This document shows, in pieces, positions 1-13,000 of a DNA stretch of 64,000 nt. The position numbers were made by a program, and so were the translations under genes. Source of the stretch: Apium graveolens (lineage: Eukaryota; Streptophyta; Magnoliopsida; Apiales; Apiaceae); NCBI RefSeq assembly GCF_009905375.1, contig NC_133650.1, forward strand, positions 299,707,957 through 299,771,956, written 5' to 3'. The notes under the pieces were generated by a model. That model worked only from the letters and a program-made list of their open reading frames with translations. It was not told the origin of the DNA and did no database searches. How positions within the stretch are numbered: position 1 is the stretch's first letter; every line of letters starts with the position of its first letter.

Positions 1-7
1 TAAAGGT

Positions 8-310
8 ATGCTTTCTGGCCGTAGTTTGTTGGTATCAGTGTGCATCATCTTTGTTTGTCTTGTTGTTTTAGAGCTACCATCACCTCTTGGAGTACTTAGG
101 TCTTGGAATTTATCATATATATACAGAAAGTAACCAAATGACATCCATCCAAGTTAAGTAACTACTAATCAAAATCATATAGGAGCAAAGCATCATAAAA
201 ATATGCTTTCTGGCCATATTTGTTGGTATCAGTGTGCATCGTCTATGTTGGTGGTATTATATTAGAGATCCATCACCTGTTGGAGCAGTTAGGTCTTAGA
301 ATCTCATCTT
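8..310. repeat. Diverged direct duplication, ~105 bp units 195 bp apart
   Basis: The stretch beginning ATGCTTTCTGGCC at 8 recurs at 203 with roughly 85% identity over about 105 bases, including the shared core TTGGTATCAGTGTGCATC. The 82-codon ORF in the second copy (220-468) resembles nothing I know and is probably chance. The rest of 1-1033 shows no coding exon I can support; it is probably an intron or the upstream part of the WD40 gene. Confidence 0.55.
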
Positions 311-1033
311 ACTTTTTGTTCTACATCATTATGTTAATTATTAGTTATCTGTTTCTAAAGTTATTTAGAAAAATACCAAAGAGATGGTTTGATGGTCTAC
401 TTTTGTGGTGGCTTTATCACAATTGTGTAATAGCATATTTGCTGATTTTAGCCATTTTATGTGTGTAACTACCTAGCATGCCTTGGTGCTGATGCTGAAC
501 AATGTTAAGAAATGTTGAAAAAGAAATATTTTTTATTTAGGACCCCTACATTTCCTTGTATAGGAGTAAAACCATTTCTTGGATAGTTAGAGACTGATTC
601 CAGTAAATTTCTAGATTTCTGATAAATAACTTCTACTATATATCCAAACTTTTAATAGACAACTCCCGATATAAAATTCCATTTTTTTTTGAATATTTCT
701 GGTAGAAATACAAATATATTATTACACAAGTATTTTAATAATGGCGTAAGCCGTAACATATAACTTGTTATAATTACATTCTGCTTCACAACATTCTCTT
801 CTCCATTAAAGAAGTTGGAAAAATTTTAAGCGTGATGATGTGGTAAATTTTCTAAGACTGTTGTTCTTCTACCTATCGGTTCTTATTTAATAAATGGTTT
901 TATAATGACGTTTCGTGGTATCATCTGCCGATCAAGTTATCATACAAACAACCATCTATTTAAGTTAATAGTACCAACAACAGTTTTTCAGTACAAAATT
1001 TGAATCTTACTCATTTTTCTTGACTACCAATAC

Positions 1034-4000
1034 ATGATGTCAGATCGAGATGTCAATAGGATTATATATTCAGCAAGCCCTCAGGACTGCGGGGTTGGAG
1101 AAGGAAGCTGGGCAGGCCTTTGCTTTAGTCCAACACAATGGTCAATGGTAAGTTTCCTTGATCAGAACGAATTATTTTCTAAGCAAAAACTGATGCACTT
1201 GATGACTTGATCTTAATTTTAACATTTAAGCTCCAAAAACACTGTGAATGCAACCTTTTAAGGACGTGGACAAATATGTTTTCTTGTGTCTACTGAGGAC
1301 AACTGGTCATGTGAGCATGAGAGTGAAGCATTGACATGAGAAAGGTTTTTGTACACAAATTTAGTAGTTGATCTTCGATTTTATAGGAAAATGATATATT
1401 TTCCTATAGCAGGTTAAAACATATAGATTGTTGTGTGAAGGCTGTTGAGGATTCCATAAACATTATATGTAATTTTTTTTGTACGCGCCTATGTTACTCT
1501 GACTCACATACGGAGTGTCACATACATGACGCATATCCGAGTCTCAGACTTTAAAAAACAATCTGAAATTTCGTGACACGGGGACACCGTCCTATTTTCG
1601 GACACGGGTAAGGGGACACAACATAATATATATTGATAAACAAGTAATGTAAGTATTCTATCTTAACAAAAAGTAAAAATGAAGCTCACATTAAACATGT
1701 TTTTTGTTAAGGACTTTGAAAATTAGGCATCTTCTCCACTTTTATCTCATTCTTGCTTCTTTCTTTCTTCTCACATATATTTTTTAAATTGTAAGATTCA
1801 CTCATATTTGATTTTTAAATTGATCAAAGTGTCCACGTTTTAGTCAAAGAATCCGACACAGAATAAGGGTCGTGTCCGAGTGTCTGACACGGGTACGGTC
1901 ACCTGAACAGAAGAGTCGGAGTAAAATAAGAGCTCTGACAATTTCCCCAGTGTTGAAATTCATCGCCGCTGTAGTTACTCGTAGGCCATAACAGTCTGAG
2001 GATATTATGAAAGTGTATTTAAGATGAGATATGAATGTACACGCCCGTGTTCTTACACACAAAAATTTGTATGTATTAATGAGGATAGTGCGCCTTAGAT
2101 TTCATCACAGGGCATGGAAGTCTACTCTGTATAAGTTAACTTATTTTGCAAGAAAATCAACATTTTAACAAAAACTTCCTTTTCTCTAAATCTTTTGACA
2201 TGATCTGGAAACTTATACCGTGGTCTTCACATTTCCTTAACTGAAGTTTTTGTTGTAGGCAGCTGTGGCACGCAGCTACTCCAAAAGCATTGATGTATAC
2301 GACCAAGATATTCACCTCCGGACTTTACAAACGTAAGTGGTGTCTATGATGTCGAATGATGATTGATATACATATTTATTAAAGCTGCTTAAAATAATCC
2401 ATAAGCCACAATTTTTCAGTCCATTTTTGATGAGTTATACCTATTTATGCTAATACGAAATCAACCCTGTAACAGTGGTGTCTGTTTTATAAACGTGTCA
2501 TCGTGTTCATAAATCATAACGATGCTATTGCAATGCTAAAAGCAGCCCCGTCCCTTTTTTGGGACGTTTGAACAAATAGTTCATTTTTTTGGCACATGTG
2601 TTCAGAATTGGACAAAAATGACACAAAACGCCACTATTTCTGGGGTTCTGCCATTGACACCTGGAAGTAGTGGCATTCTGAAGTATTTTAATTTATTTAT
2701 TTTCATTCCTTCCCCCTCCGTTTATGCCTTGTACATTTTTTTACAAGGTAAAAAATCATGGTGAATGGCATATTTTGACCCCTTATATTGAATTAAGTAA
2801 AAATTATTTTGGTCAATTTTTTTTGGTTGGATAGTGATATAAAACTATTTTTAGTACGTATTTTTTATTTTAATAAAAAAATAGTATATATATGACTTTC
2901 GTCGTTTCAAAAAGGGTACCTTGCGAGTCGAGTGCGCATTTTTTTGATGAAGACACAATTTCACGGGTTTTTCAAATGTAGTTGCAATTTTTTTTTGTAA
3001 AAACTTCTTTCCGTGTATTAGTACTTCTGTAGTACTTTGATTACTTTATATTTTTAAAAATAAATAAATTGAAAATTTATGTGTTTTGACTACCAAAAAA
3101 TGGTAGTATAAATTCATGATAAACTAAGAGAGAACTAATACATAACAGTAATTTGATACAAAATTGAAATTAGCACACAAATATTAATGATAATAACATT
3201 ACAATAAAGAAAGATACAACTAATATAGATCTAGAATGCATAAATGCAAAAAAAAAAACGAAATGGAAAAATAATGCAGATACAAAATACGAAATGAAAA
3301 TTTGCATGCCGTCAAATCAGAACACAATGATTCTCGTTAACATGCTGCGATCGAGGTTCAACATTACCATGATCATGGGTCACCAATACTTCGTGTTCAC
3401 ACAAGAGATGTATTGTTAACCCTAAATCTGCAGCTAACTCACTGTCTTCCGCACTCTGACGATTAACGTAAAACCTAGTTGAAGGTGCATCGGTCAGTCA
3501 GGTCTCGCCTGTATCAGTATCAAGGTTCATTTTGCATCCAGAAATGGGTGTAGAAGTTGCAGAGCAACGAAGTTCAACTCCCTATTAACTGGTACACCAT
3601 TTACTTCCGAAAAGACAACTTTAACTTTGTTACTGCAATGTAGTAGCAATTTTGAGAAAACAGAATACATATTTTGAAAAATCTTTGCACTAGGATGAAT
3701 TTAACTTGTTTTTCTTACATTTCATCACCAATAACCATTTTCAAAGACCTTTGATGTACATTTATTGTATTTGTAACTTGTTGTAAATTTCCTAGGTCAA
3801 CAATTAATCCAATCACATATACAACCCAGAAAAGAAGAAAATGTTAATATATAATGAAATGTAATACGAAAATGTTCAATGAAAATGGAGTACAATGATT
3901 ACCAACGCAATGATCATTTTGGAAGTGAACCTCATCAATTGTTAAAGTTAAATACATCTTCATAAGTGTTGGGAAATTCAGTAATTTGAGTTAAATAACA

Positions 4001-7000
4001 AATGAGAATGTGCATGTCCCTTACGACACATTTATAATTGCCCTCGTAGTGTATTACAAGAAAATTTAAAATATTATAAGTTTGATCTTCGATAATTCGA
4101 CCATGAAAACGACCTACCTCCCCATACGGTGTTGCTGTACGGACCCATGAATAGATTTATGAGAATCATATAAATGAATTTGGTGATTGACAAGATTAAG
4201 TTTTTAAAGCATCTTACATATTCATCAACAAGTATCATCTCCAAACCTCGATACGCTGCGTTGTTATTGCTATAGTCATCCCATTCTCGTGATAATTGAA
4301 CTTTGATTCTCCACTGAATTTGACTTACAGGCCGAAGGTTTCTTAGTGATGTGTATTGTACTGAATTTATTAAAATGTAGTATAAATGGTTTGTAACTTA
4401 TGCAATTGCAAAAGAAATGCAATATGACTTAAGATCGTGTACGTTTTAATTTATAGACCCTTATCAGTAAATGAGTTAGGTATTCCGTAAATACACAGGA
4501 TAATGCACATGCAAGTATTTTCAATAATTTTGAGACAAACACTGAAAATGTTCAAGTGGAAGGAGACACGGAAAAAAATAAAAACAAGTGAAATCATATA
4601 AATGAAATAAAGAGGAAAATATAACTCTTTGATAAAAGTTTCACTTTTTGCAGATGAAATTAAATAAGGTTACTTGTATCAATGTCACTTTGCAACTGCA
4701 AATTTGTAAGGGCATGCCACTGCTAGGTAGCCACATGCAGAATGCAACAAAGTAAATGAGTAGTCTTGTCAAATGCAGCAAAAGTTGTAAAAACTGTATA
4801 ATTTGACAAATCAATTATATGTGTTTCAAAGCAGTATGAAAATTAAGTAGCATGTGAATGTTACAGGCATGTCTACTTCATTTATGAGGTACAATAATTT
4901 TTGATTTGACAATGCAATAATTACTTTATACTTAAAAATAGATAAAATGAAATGACATTTCATCTTTGTTTATTATCTAAATAGGATGTTGTTCAGAAGT
5001 TGATGTAGTATATTAATTAAAGAGAAATGAGTTACACTCCTGGTGATATTATTCGAGCTACTGGTCGGAAATGGTTTTGTGATGACGATTTTAGGTATTC
5101 AATGGATCCGAATTTATGTTACTCAAGAGGTTCAGTAATCACGATGCATAGGGATGGGAATGACGTGTAGGGTGTTTGCAAATATGTGTAGCCCAATGTC
5201 AAGAGCATGGAGTGCGAATAACTAAACAACGCGCCATGCAAATGCAGCGAGACACCCCTCAACAACTGGAACTAGCTTTATTCCGTGCAAGAGAGGAAGA
5301 GAATCAAATGAGAATGCGTTTAAACCATATGGATCTAAAAAAAATGTAGGGAGTTTGCTAAAGATGACGACCATTACAGCGAAAGAATGTATCATCATTT
5401 CGTTACGAGTCCCGACTATGTTTCTGATTACTACTTGTCCGATGATGAGTAATAAACATATGAAGTGAGGTTCAAAATATGATAGATAATGCAATGCGTT
5501 GTATCATTTTTCATACAATATATTCAAATATTGTATTTTGATATTGTACTCTATTATTTTGAGATTTTGAAATTATTATGATAAATTTCAAAATGACCTG
5601 ACTACTCAGATAGCGTGTGAGTGTGTATGAAAAATTTATTATGAAGTACTGTACGAATCTATTGTCACGTAATTGTTATGTTGCCCTATAAATGTCTCAT
5701 TACTTGCAATTGAAAATCATAAAATGGATAAGGGTAAAAAAAGAGCATCTTCTAGCACATATAAGTCCATTTGGCGTCAGCTCAGTATCACGGAATGTAT
5801 CGGTCGCGTAAAGGAAATGAAAGAAGCTGAGAGCGCCAGAAAGATGAAGAAGAAGGTGAATCAAAATATTTTGGGCGTGATAAAAGCTGATAAAGAAAAG
5901 ATTTTAAAGGCTTACAATGATCGGTCCCGCACGGAGGATGAATGCATCCGTCAGATCGATGAAGTGTATAAAAAATATGACAAAATGGAAATCAACCTGA
6001 TTGAAAGAGACAATAGTGAAATTGCATGGTATGTTGAAGTTCATGAGGCCTGGCGTGAAGTTGGAGAAGATGAGAATGAAAAAGAGGCTGAAGATGTGGA
6101 GAGTGCAAGAAGTGATGAAGATTTATATGTTGTTAACCTTGCTGATTTTTAAGTAATCCTGTGATGTTTGTTGTATAATTTTAGTAATAATGTGAAGGCC
6201 TAATTGAAATGTGTGTTTAGAATGGGATACAACTAATAGTAGTTCCACATTTGTAAGTTCGAATGTACAGTACAATAAACAAACTTTTGTATGTAATGTT
6301 CGAAATAGCATGATAGGATACTTAAATAATACAAATGACAATTGTACTAAACCATGTAAAATGAAAGATAATTGGTGAAAAGTAAGACAAGAAAATGCAA
6401 TAATGCTAAGAAACAACAACTAGAAGTTCACGTTGTTAAGTGTGGGCGGCCTGAACATTTCTTGCTACGCTTGGTGTGACCTTCTTGGTTGCGTACAATA
6501 CATTTCTTTCCTGACCGCGGACCATCAATCTCCATCTGCACCGATTAGCCTTTATCTCCACGTTTTTTCTTAAATTTTTTCAATGACTCATCCGACACAA
6601 ACTTTCCATAGCCATGCCAAGGTAAGGTAATTCGTAGTTCCAGTATTCAGTTGGTTGCAACGGATAAATCATTGGCCTGTACACGTTCTCCACTGTCTGG
6701 TTCTTATGGCAATTTTCAATGAAATGATCCCAACTCAATCCATGTCTTATACAATCAACCATTGCTTGAGAGCACATCATATGATAGGTCGCCCATTTTC
6801 CACACGTGCACGTACGGTCATTGAGGTTGACGACCTGGGTTTTACCTCCATTTACCCTTCCTTTAGCAGTTGTGTATTGATGTGTAACTATTTTCAAGAT
6901 CCCACGTACACAAGATCCCACGTACACAATGAAAAGTAATTACCGTATGTCCTGTTGCCTTTTTTTGAATTTTTGCTAACATAGCGGCTGAATGCGCACA

Positions 7001-10000
7001 TAACTGTTGACCCTGTTGCAGACCGTCATCCACTATATTTTGATTTGTGTCAATAATTGTGACAGCCTTGTAGAAGAGGTACTCCATCATCGCTGTTACC
7101 GGAAGAAAACGAGCCCTTCTTATGTTGCCGTTGAAACCCTCAAACATGTTTGTGGTTGTTTGACCATAGCGAACACAAGTGTCGTGGGAAAGTATCCACC
7201 TCTCCACGGGTATTCTGGCAAGATAGTCAAGGGGGAATTTCACCCATCCTTGCCATGTATGCGTCATGTTTCGAGACTTGAGTGGTTCCAGGGTTCCACA
7301 TCAATTTTTTTAGTTCACCACCAGGGTGATGATGGCAAAAGTTGCTTCTGACATGGAGTAGACGAAACCTATGGATTCCTAATGGCTCAGCAAATCCGTT
7401 TTGAGGGTCTCGTATTGCAGAGATAATACCGGCTGCACGATCGGAGATGATGCACACGCCGACCTTTTGGCGACAAACATGTCTCCGAATACGTTGCAAA
7501 AACCAAGACATGTTTCCGTACGTCTCCTCATCAACCAAGCCATAGCAAAGAGGAAAAGGGTGGTTGTTCGAATCTACACCCATAGCAATAAGCAGCTTGC
7601 CCCTATATCTTTCCTTCAAGAAAGTTCCGTATATTGAAATCACCGGGCGCGCATGTTGCCACCCGTCCATCATTGCCTTCAAACACCAAAAGAATCGCTT
7701 GCATACGGACGTGCCCCATTCCTCAGCATGAGGCACGACATCGATCTCAACAATGGTTCCAAGATTTGTCTTCATTATGGCTGCAAAAAACATGGGCAGA
7801 GCTTGGTATGTTGTAGCCCAACTGCCATAGACTTCCTCAATGGCTATTTGTTTGCCTCTCCACGCTTTCTTGTACCCCACTATATGGTTGTGCTCGTTGT
7901 TGATAAGCGGGATAATGGTTTTAATGGGGATTTCTGGTGTATCTATTATCTGTTTCACATATCACAGTAAATGTCAAAATATTTCTGTACCAAATATGTA
8001 GCGAAGTTGAAAAGTTATGTAGGTGAAATTGCTTACTAGTGGTTTCACAATCCGCGAAATCATCCTTGCAGATAACTTCTTGTGATTGGCCAGGGTCTTC
8101 TTCGGCTAATGAGACCTCGACTGATCATGGCATAAACCATGCCTAGATACCCGAAGACCGGTTTTCCCGAAAAAAACGAATTTACTTCAAATATCGTATA
8201 CGGTCAGTCTCGCTACCTCTTTAGTTGCCGCCCCCTACTTGCTCATTCGGCCATAGCCTGCACTCCCCGGAAAAGCATTTTCACGTCTATTCGGTCCGTT
8301 TCATCCGACTTAGATTGAACTCATGCATGCTGTCGAAAGTCATCTTTTGTTCGAAGTCTTGTCCCCCCTATTTGTCCTATTTGTAAAGTACTCAAGAGAA
8401 AAAAAGGACTTTACTTGACCCACTCTCCAGTCTCCCGCACCGCCGGTGGTTGTTGGATATGAAAGGCAGGGCTCTTTCTTTTCGTCTTCATCCGCAAAAG
8501 CGTAGAAAGCCGTGATTTCATCATATTGGTTCTATCAACATACGAGGGATCTCATCGGAAATGTTTGATGCTTCTTGGGGCTTCTTTGGCGACCTTGAAG
8601 TCACCGGATGAATTGCCGAAGATTATTCCAGAATAAATGGGCAATAGTTAGAAGAGGTGCGCCAGCGGCGAGCAGAAGCAAGGTTATTAGATGCCTAGCG
8701 AAACTACAAGTGAAGGGGCGCTATCCGGAACCCTTAAGGTCGGGGACAATCTGCTTCGATTGGGCCTTGGCGGGTTGCTTCCTCTGTCGTCGCCGGGGAG
8801 CTCTTGGCGAGGGGGGACCTTAGGAGAAGTTGGCGTGTCCACGCTTACGGCTTCCGATGATCCACAAGAAAGGTGGCAGGATTCGAACCTATGGCCGGCC
8901 CACCCCTGACCTAATAAGAACGGAATATTCCACCCAAATCTCGATCAACTGACCACGTGAGAATACCGCCAAAAACAAGGGACCTACTTCTCATCCTAGG
9001 AGTTAGCAGGTATGAAAGAGATCTTGCAACGGCTGATCAACCATGCATTGTGTTCCTCTTTATTCACATTTATCCTCCAGTACCCAGAATCATGCATGAA
9101 AGCAGCTCTCATCCTCTAGTTACAGCCCTCCGCCCGACACTGTACAATGAGTTGTTTTTTGTTACTCTTTTTCGTTTTATATGTACGATCAGTGAAAATA
9201 TGAGCACGCCTCCCTGCAAACAAGAGGGTGGCTTTGTCATGGTAACACATTCCTGCACTCAGTTCCCCCTGATCGAGGTCTTCATCAACATATATATCAT
9301 TAGTGTTATCTATTATTGGGGGAATATATTTCTCTGTGCGAAACCATGGAACCTTTGGAACATGATGCTTTCCCCAACAACTGGAAATATGCTGGAAATT
9401 TCTTCCCACCATATTCTTTGGTTGTGAAAATGCCATATATACATTATCTCCACCATTACCTTCATTATTTTCATAACTACTCCCCCTTCATACCCTCCAC
9501 CATATTGAGTACTCCCCCCTCCAAACCCTCCACCATGCTGACTAGTCCCCCCTCCAAACCCTCCAATATGTTGACTAGTCCCCCCTTGCATACCCTCCAC
9601 CATATTGTCTAGTCTCCCTTTCATACCCTCCACCATATTGACTAGTCTAATTCATCTACTGAGGAGAATTTTCACCTTCATGATGATGATGAAGAAGAAT
9701 CTTCAGGCAACGATGGAAGTGAAGGGCATTTAGAGAGGAACGAAGAAATTTCCAGCATATTTCTAGTAGTTGGGGAAGAGCATCATGTTCCAAGGGTTCC
9801 ATGGTTTCGCACATAGAAATATATTTCCTCAATAATACATAACCCTAATGATATGTATGTTGATGAAGACCTCGATCAGGGGGAACTGACTGCAGGAATG
9901 TGTTACCGTGACAAAGTCACCCTTTTGTTGGCAGTGAGGCGTGCTCATATTTTCACTGATAGTACATATAAAACGACAAAGAGTAATAAAAAACAACTCA

Positions 10001-13000
10001 TTGTACAGTGCCGGGCGGAGGGCTGTAATTAGAGGATGAGAGCTGCTTTCATGCATGATTCTGGGTACTAGAGGGTACATGTGAATAAAGGGGAACACAA
10101 AGCATGGTTGATCAGCCGTTGCAAGATCACAAGAAGTTATCTGCAAGGATGATTTCGCGGATTGTGAAACCATTTGTAAGCAATTTCACATACATAACTA
10201 TTCAACTTCGCTACATATTTGGTACGGAATTTTTTTGACATTTATTGTGATATGTGAAACAGGTAATCGATACACCAGAAATCCCCATTAAAACCATTAT
10301 CCCGCTTATCAACAACGAGCACAACCAAATAATGGGGTACAAGAAAGCATGGAGAGGCAAGCAAATAGCCATTGAGGAAGTCTATGCAGCTGAGCTACAA
10401 CATACCAAGCTCTGCCCATGTTTTTTGCAGCCATCATGAAGACAAATCCTGGAACCATTACTGAGATCGATGCCGTGCCTCATGCTGAGGAACGGAGCAC
10501 GTCCGTATGCAAGCGATTCTTTTGGTGTTTGAAGGCAATGATGGACGGGTGCAACATTGCGCGTCCGGTGATTTCAATAGGCGGAACTTTCTTGAAGGGA
10601 AAATATAGTGGCAAGCTGCTTATTGCTATGGGTGTAGATTCGAACAACCACCCTTTTCCTCTTTGCTATGGCTTGGTTGATGAGGAGACGTACGAGAACT
10701 AGTCTTGGTTTTTTCAACGTATTCGGAGACATGTTTGTCGCCAAAAGGTCGGCGTGTGCATCATCTCCGATCGTGCAACCAATATTATCTCTGTAATACG
10801 AGACCCTCAAAACGGATTTGTTGAGCCATTAGGAATCCATAGGTTCCGTCTACTCCATGTCTAAAACAACTTTTGCCATAATCACCCTAGTGGTGAATTA
10901 AAAAAATTGTTGTGAAAAGCTGGAACAACCACGCAAGTCTCGAAATATGATGCATACACGGCAAGGATTGGTGAAATTCCCCCCCGCCCTGGACTATCTT
11001 TGCCAAAATACCCGTGGAGAGGTGGACACTTTCCCACGACACTGGTGTTCGCTATGGTCAAAGAACCACAAACATGCTTGAGGGTTTCAACAACAACATA
11101 AGGACTCGTTTCCTTCCGATAACAGCGATGATGGAGTACCTCTTCTACAAGGCTGTCAGAATTATTGACACACATCGAAATATAGTGGATGACGGTCTGC
11201 AACAGGGTCAACAGTTATGTGTGCGTTCAGCCGCTATGTTAGCAAAAATTCAAAGAAAGGCAACAGGACATACGGTTATCACTTTTCACCGTGTACGTGG
11301 GATCTTGAAAATAGTTACACATCAGTACAAAACTGCTAAAGGAAGGGTAAAGGGAGGTAAAACTCAGGTCGTCAACCTCAATGACCGTACGTGCACGTGT
11401 GAAAAATGCGCGACCGCGACCCATTATATGATGTGCTCTCACGCAATGGCTGGTTGTATAAGATATGGATTGAGTTGGGATCATTTCATTGAAAATTGCT
11501 ATAAGAACCAGACAATGGAGAACTTATACCGGCCAATGATTTATCCGTTATAACCAGCTGAATACTGGAACTACGAATTACCCCTACCTTGGCAGGGCTA
11601 TGAAAAGTTAGTGCCGGATGAGTCATTGAAAAGTTAAGAAAAAACGTGGAGATAAGGGCCAATCAGTGCGGATTCGAACGGTGGTTGATGGTCTGCGGTC
11701 AGGAAAAAATGTAGTGTATGCAACCAAGAAGGTCACATTAAGCGTAGCAAGAAATGCCCATGCCGCCCATACTTAACAACGTGAACTTGTAGTTGCTCGT
11801 TTCTTAGCATTATTGCATTTTCTTGTCTTACTTTTCACCAATTATCTTTTATTTACATGTTGTAGTACAATTGTCATTTATATTATCTAAGTATTCTATC
11901 ATGCTATTTCGAACATTACATGCAAAAGTTTGTTTATTGTACTGTACATTCGAGCTTACAAATGTGGAACTACTATCAGTTGTATCCTATTCTAAGCACA
12001 CATTTCAATGAGGCCTTCACATTGTTACTAAAATTATACAACAAACATCACATGATTACTTAAAAATCAACAAGGTTAACAACATATTGATCCTCATCAC
12101 TTCCTGTACTCTCCACAACTTCACCCTCTTTTTCATTCTCATCTTCTCCAACTTCACGCTAGGCCTCATGACCTTCAACATAGCATGCAATTTCACTATT
12201 TTCTATTTCAATCAGGTTGATTTCCATTTTGTCGTATTTTTATAAACTTCCACGATCTGACGGATGCGTTCATCCTCCCGGAGGGACCGATCATTATAAG
12301 CCTTTAGAATCTTTTGTTTATCAGCTTTTAACACGCCCAAAATATTTTGATTCACCTGCTTCTTCATCTCTCTGGCGCTCTCAGCTTCTTTCATTTCCTT
12401 TCCGCGATCGATATATTCCGCCCTACTGAGCTGACGCCAAATGAACTTAGATGTGCTGGAAGATGCTCTTTTTTTACCCTTATCCATTTTTTGGTTTTCA
12501 ATTGCAAGTAAGGAGACATTTATAGGGCAACATAATAATTACGTGACAACGGATTCGTACAGTACTTCATAATAAATTTATCATACACACTCAAACACTA
12601 TCTGAGTAGTCAGATCATTCCGAAATTTATCATAATAATTTCAAAATTTCAAAATAATATAGTACAATATCAAAATACAATATTTGAATATATTGTATGA
12701 AAAACGATACAACACATTGCATAATCTATCATATTCTGAACCTCACTCATACGTTTATTACTCATCATCGGACAAGTAGATCAGAAACATAGTCGGGGCT
12801 CGTAGCGAAATGATGATACATTAGTCGGGGCTCGTAGCGAAATGATGATACATTCTTGCGTTGTGATGGTCGCCATCTTCAGCAAACTCCCTACTTTTTT
12901 TTGTAGATCCATCCGGTTTAAACGCATCCTCATTCGATTCTCTTCCTCTCTTGCACGGAATAAAGCTAGTTCCAGTTGTTGAGGGGTGTCTCGCTGCATT

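Larger units (their letters stand above)
2545..9405. repeat. Left arm of giant inverted repeat
   Basis: This arm is the reverse complement of 9742-15683. It is 6861 bp as found, and 5928 bp after subtracting the 933 bp insertion at 8087-9019, against 5942 bp for the right arm. In a 75-base stretch near the tips that I compared by eye about 68 positions match, so the arms have diverged by several percent with small indels. They are therefore not an assembly echo of one another. Confidence 0.88.
6428..9660 (-). pseudogene. mudrA-type MULE transposase, left copy (interrupted)
   Basis: Read on the minus strand, the order is a Gly-rich N-terminus with GGTSQ/GGGFGG repeats (9640-9480), a MuDR-type DNA-binding region ([14 protein letters not shown], near 9130), then a 933 bp foreign insertion. 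The catalytic core runs 7958-7227 ([43 protein letters not shown]). The C-terminus (7267-6580) has a SWIM finger, CTCGKW...CSQAM, and a final zinc knuckle ([12 protein letters not shown]), with stop at 6428-6430. The first catalytic Asp is lost: the expected IDGT reads IYGT (codon 7629-7631). The SWIM His reads Gln. There are frame changes near 7250 and 6900. Family assignment is secure; the protein is dead. Confidence 0.85.

Noticed and set aside
220..468. 82-codon hydrophobic ORF
   Set aside because: Lies in a diverged direct duplication, has no family resemblance, and similar leucine/tyrosine-rich frames are common in AT-rich DNA.
6655..7970. Plus-strand ORFs opposite the left MULE transposase
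   Set aside because: Shadow frames of the minus-strand transposase; the minus strand has the SWIM and MULE motifs.
8608..8909. Two overlapping ORFs in the organelle-like insert
   Set aside because: Their ends translate a tRNA 3'-half (RWQDSNLWP), a well known artefact; the GC-rich composition lengthens chance frames.
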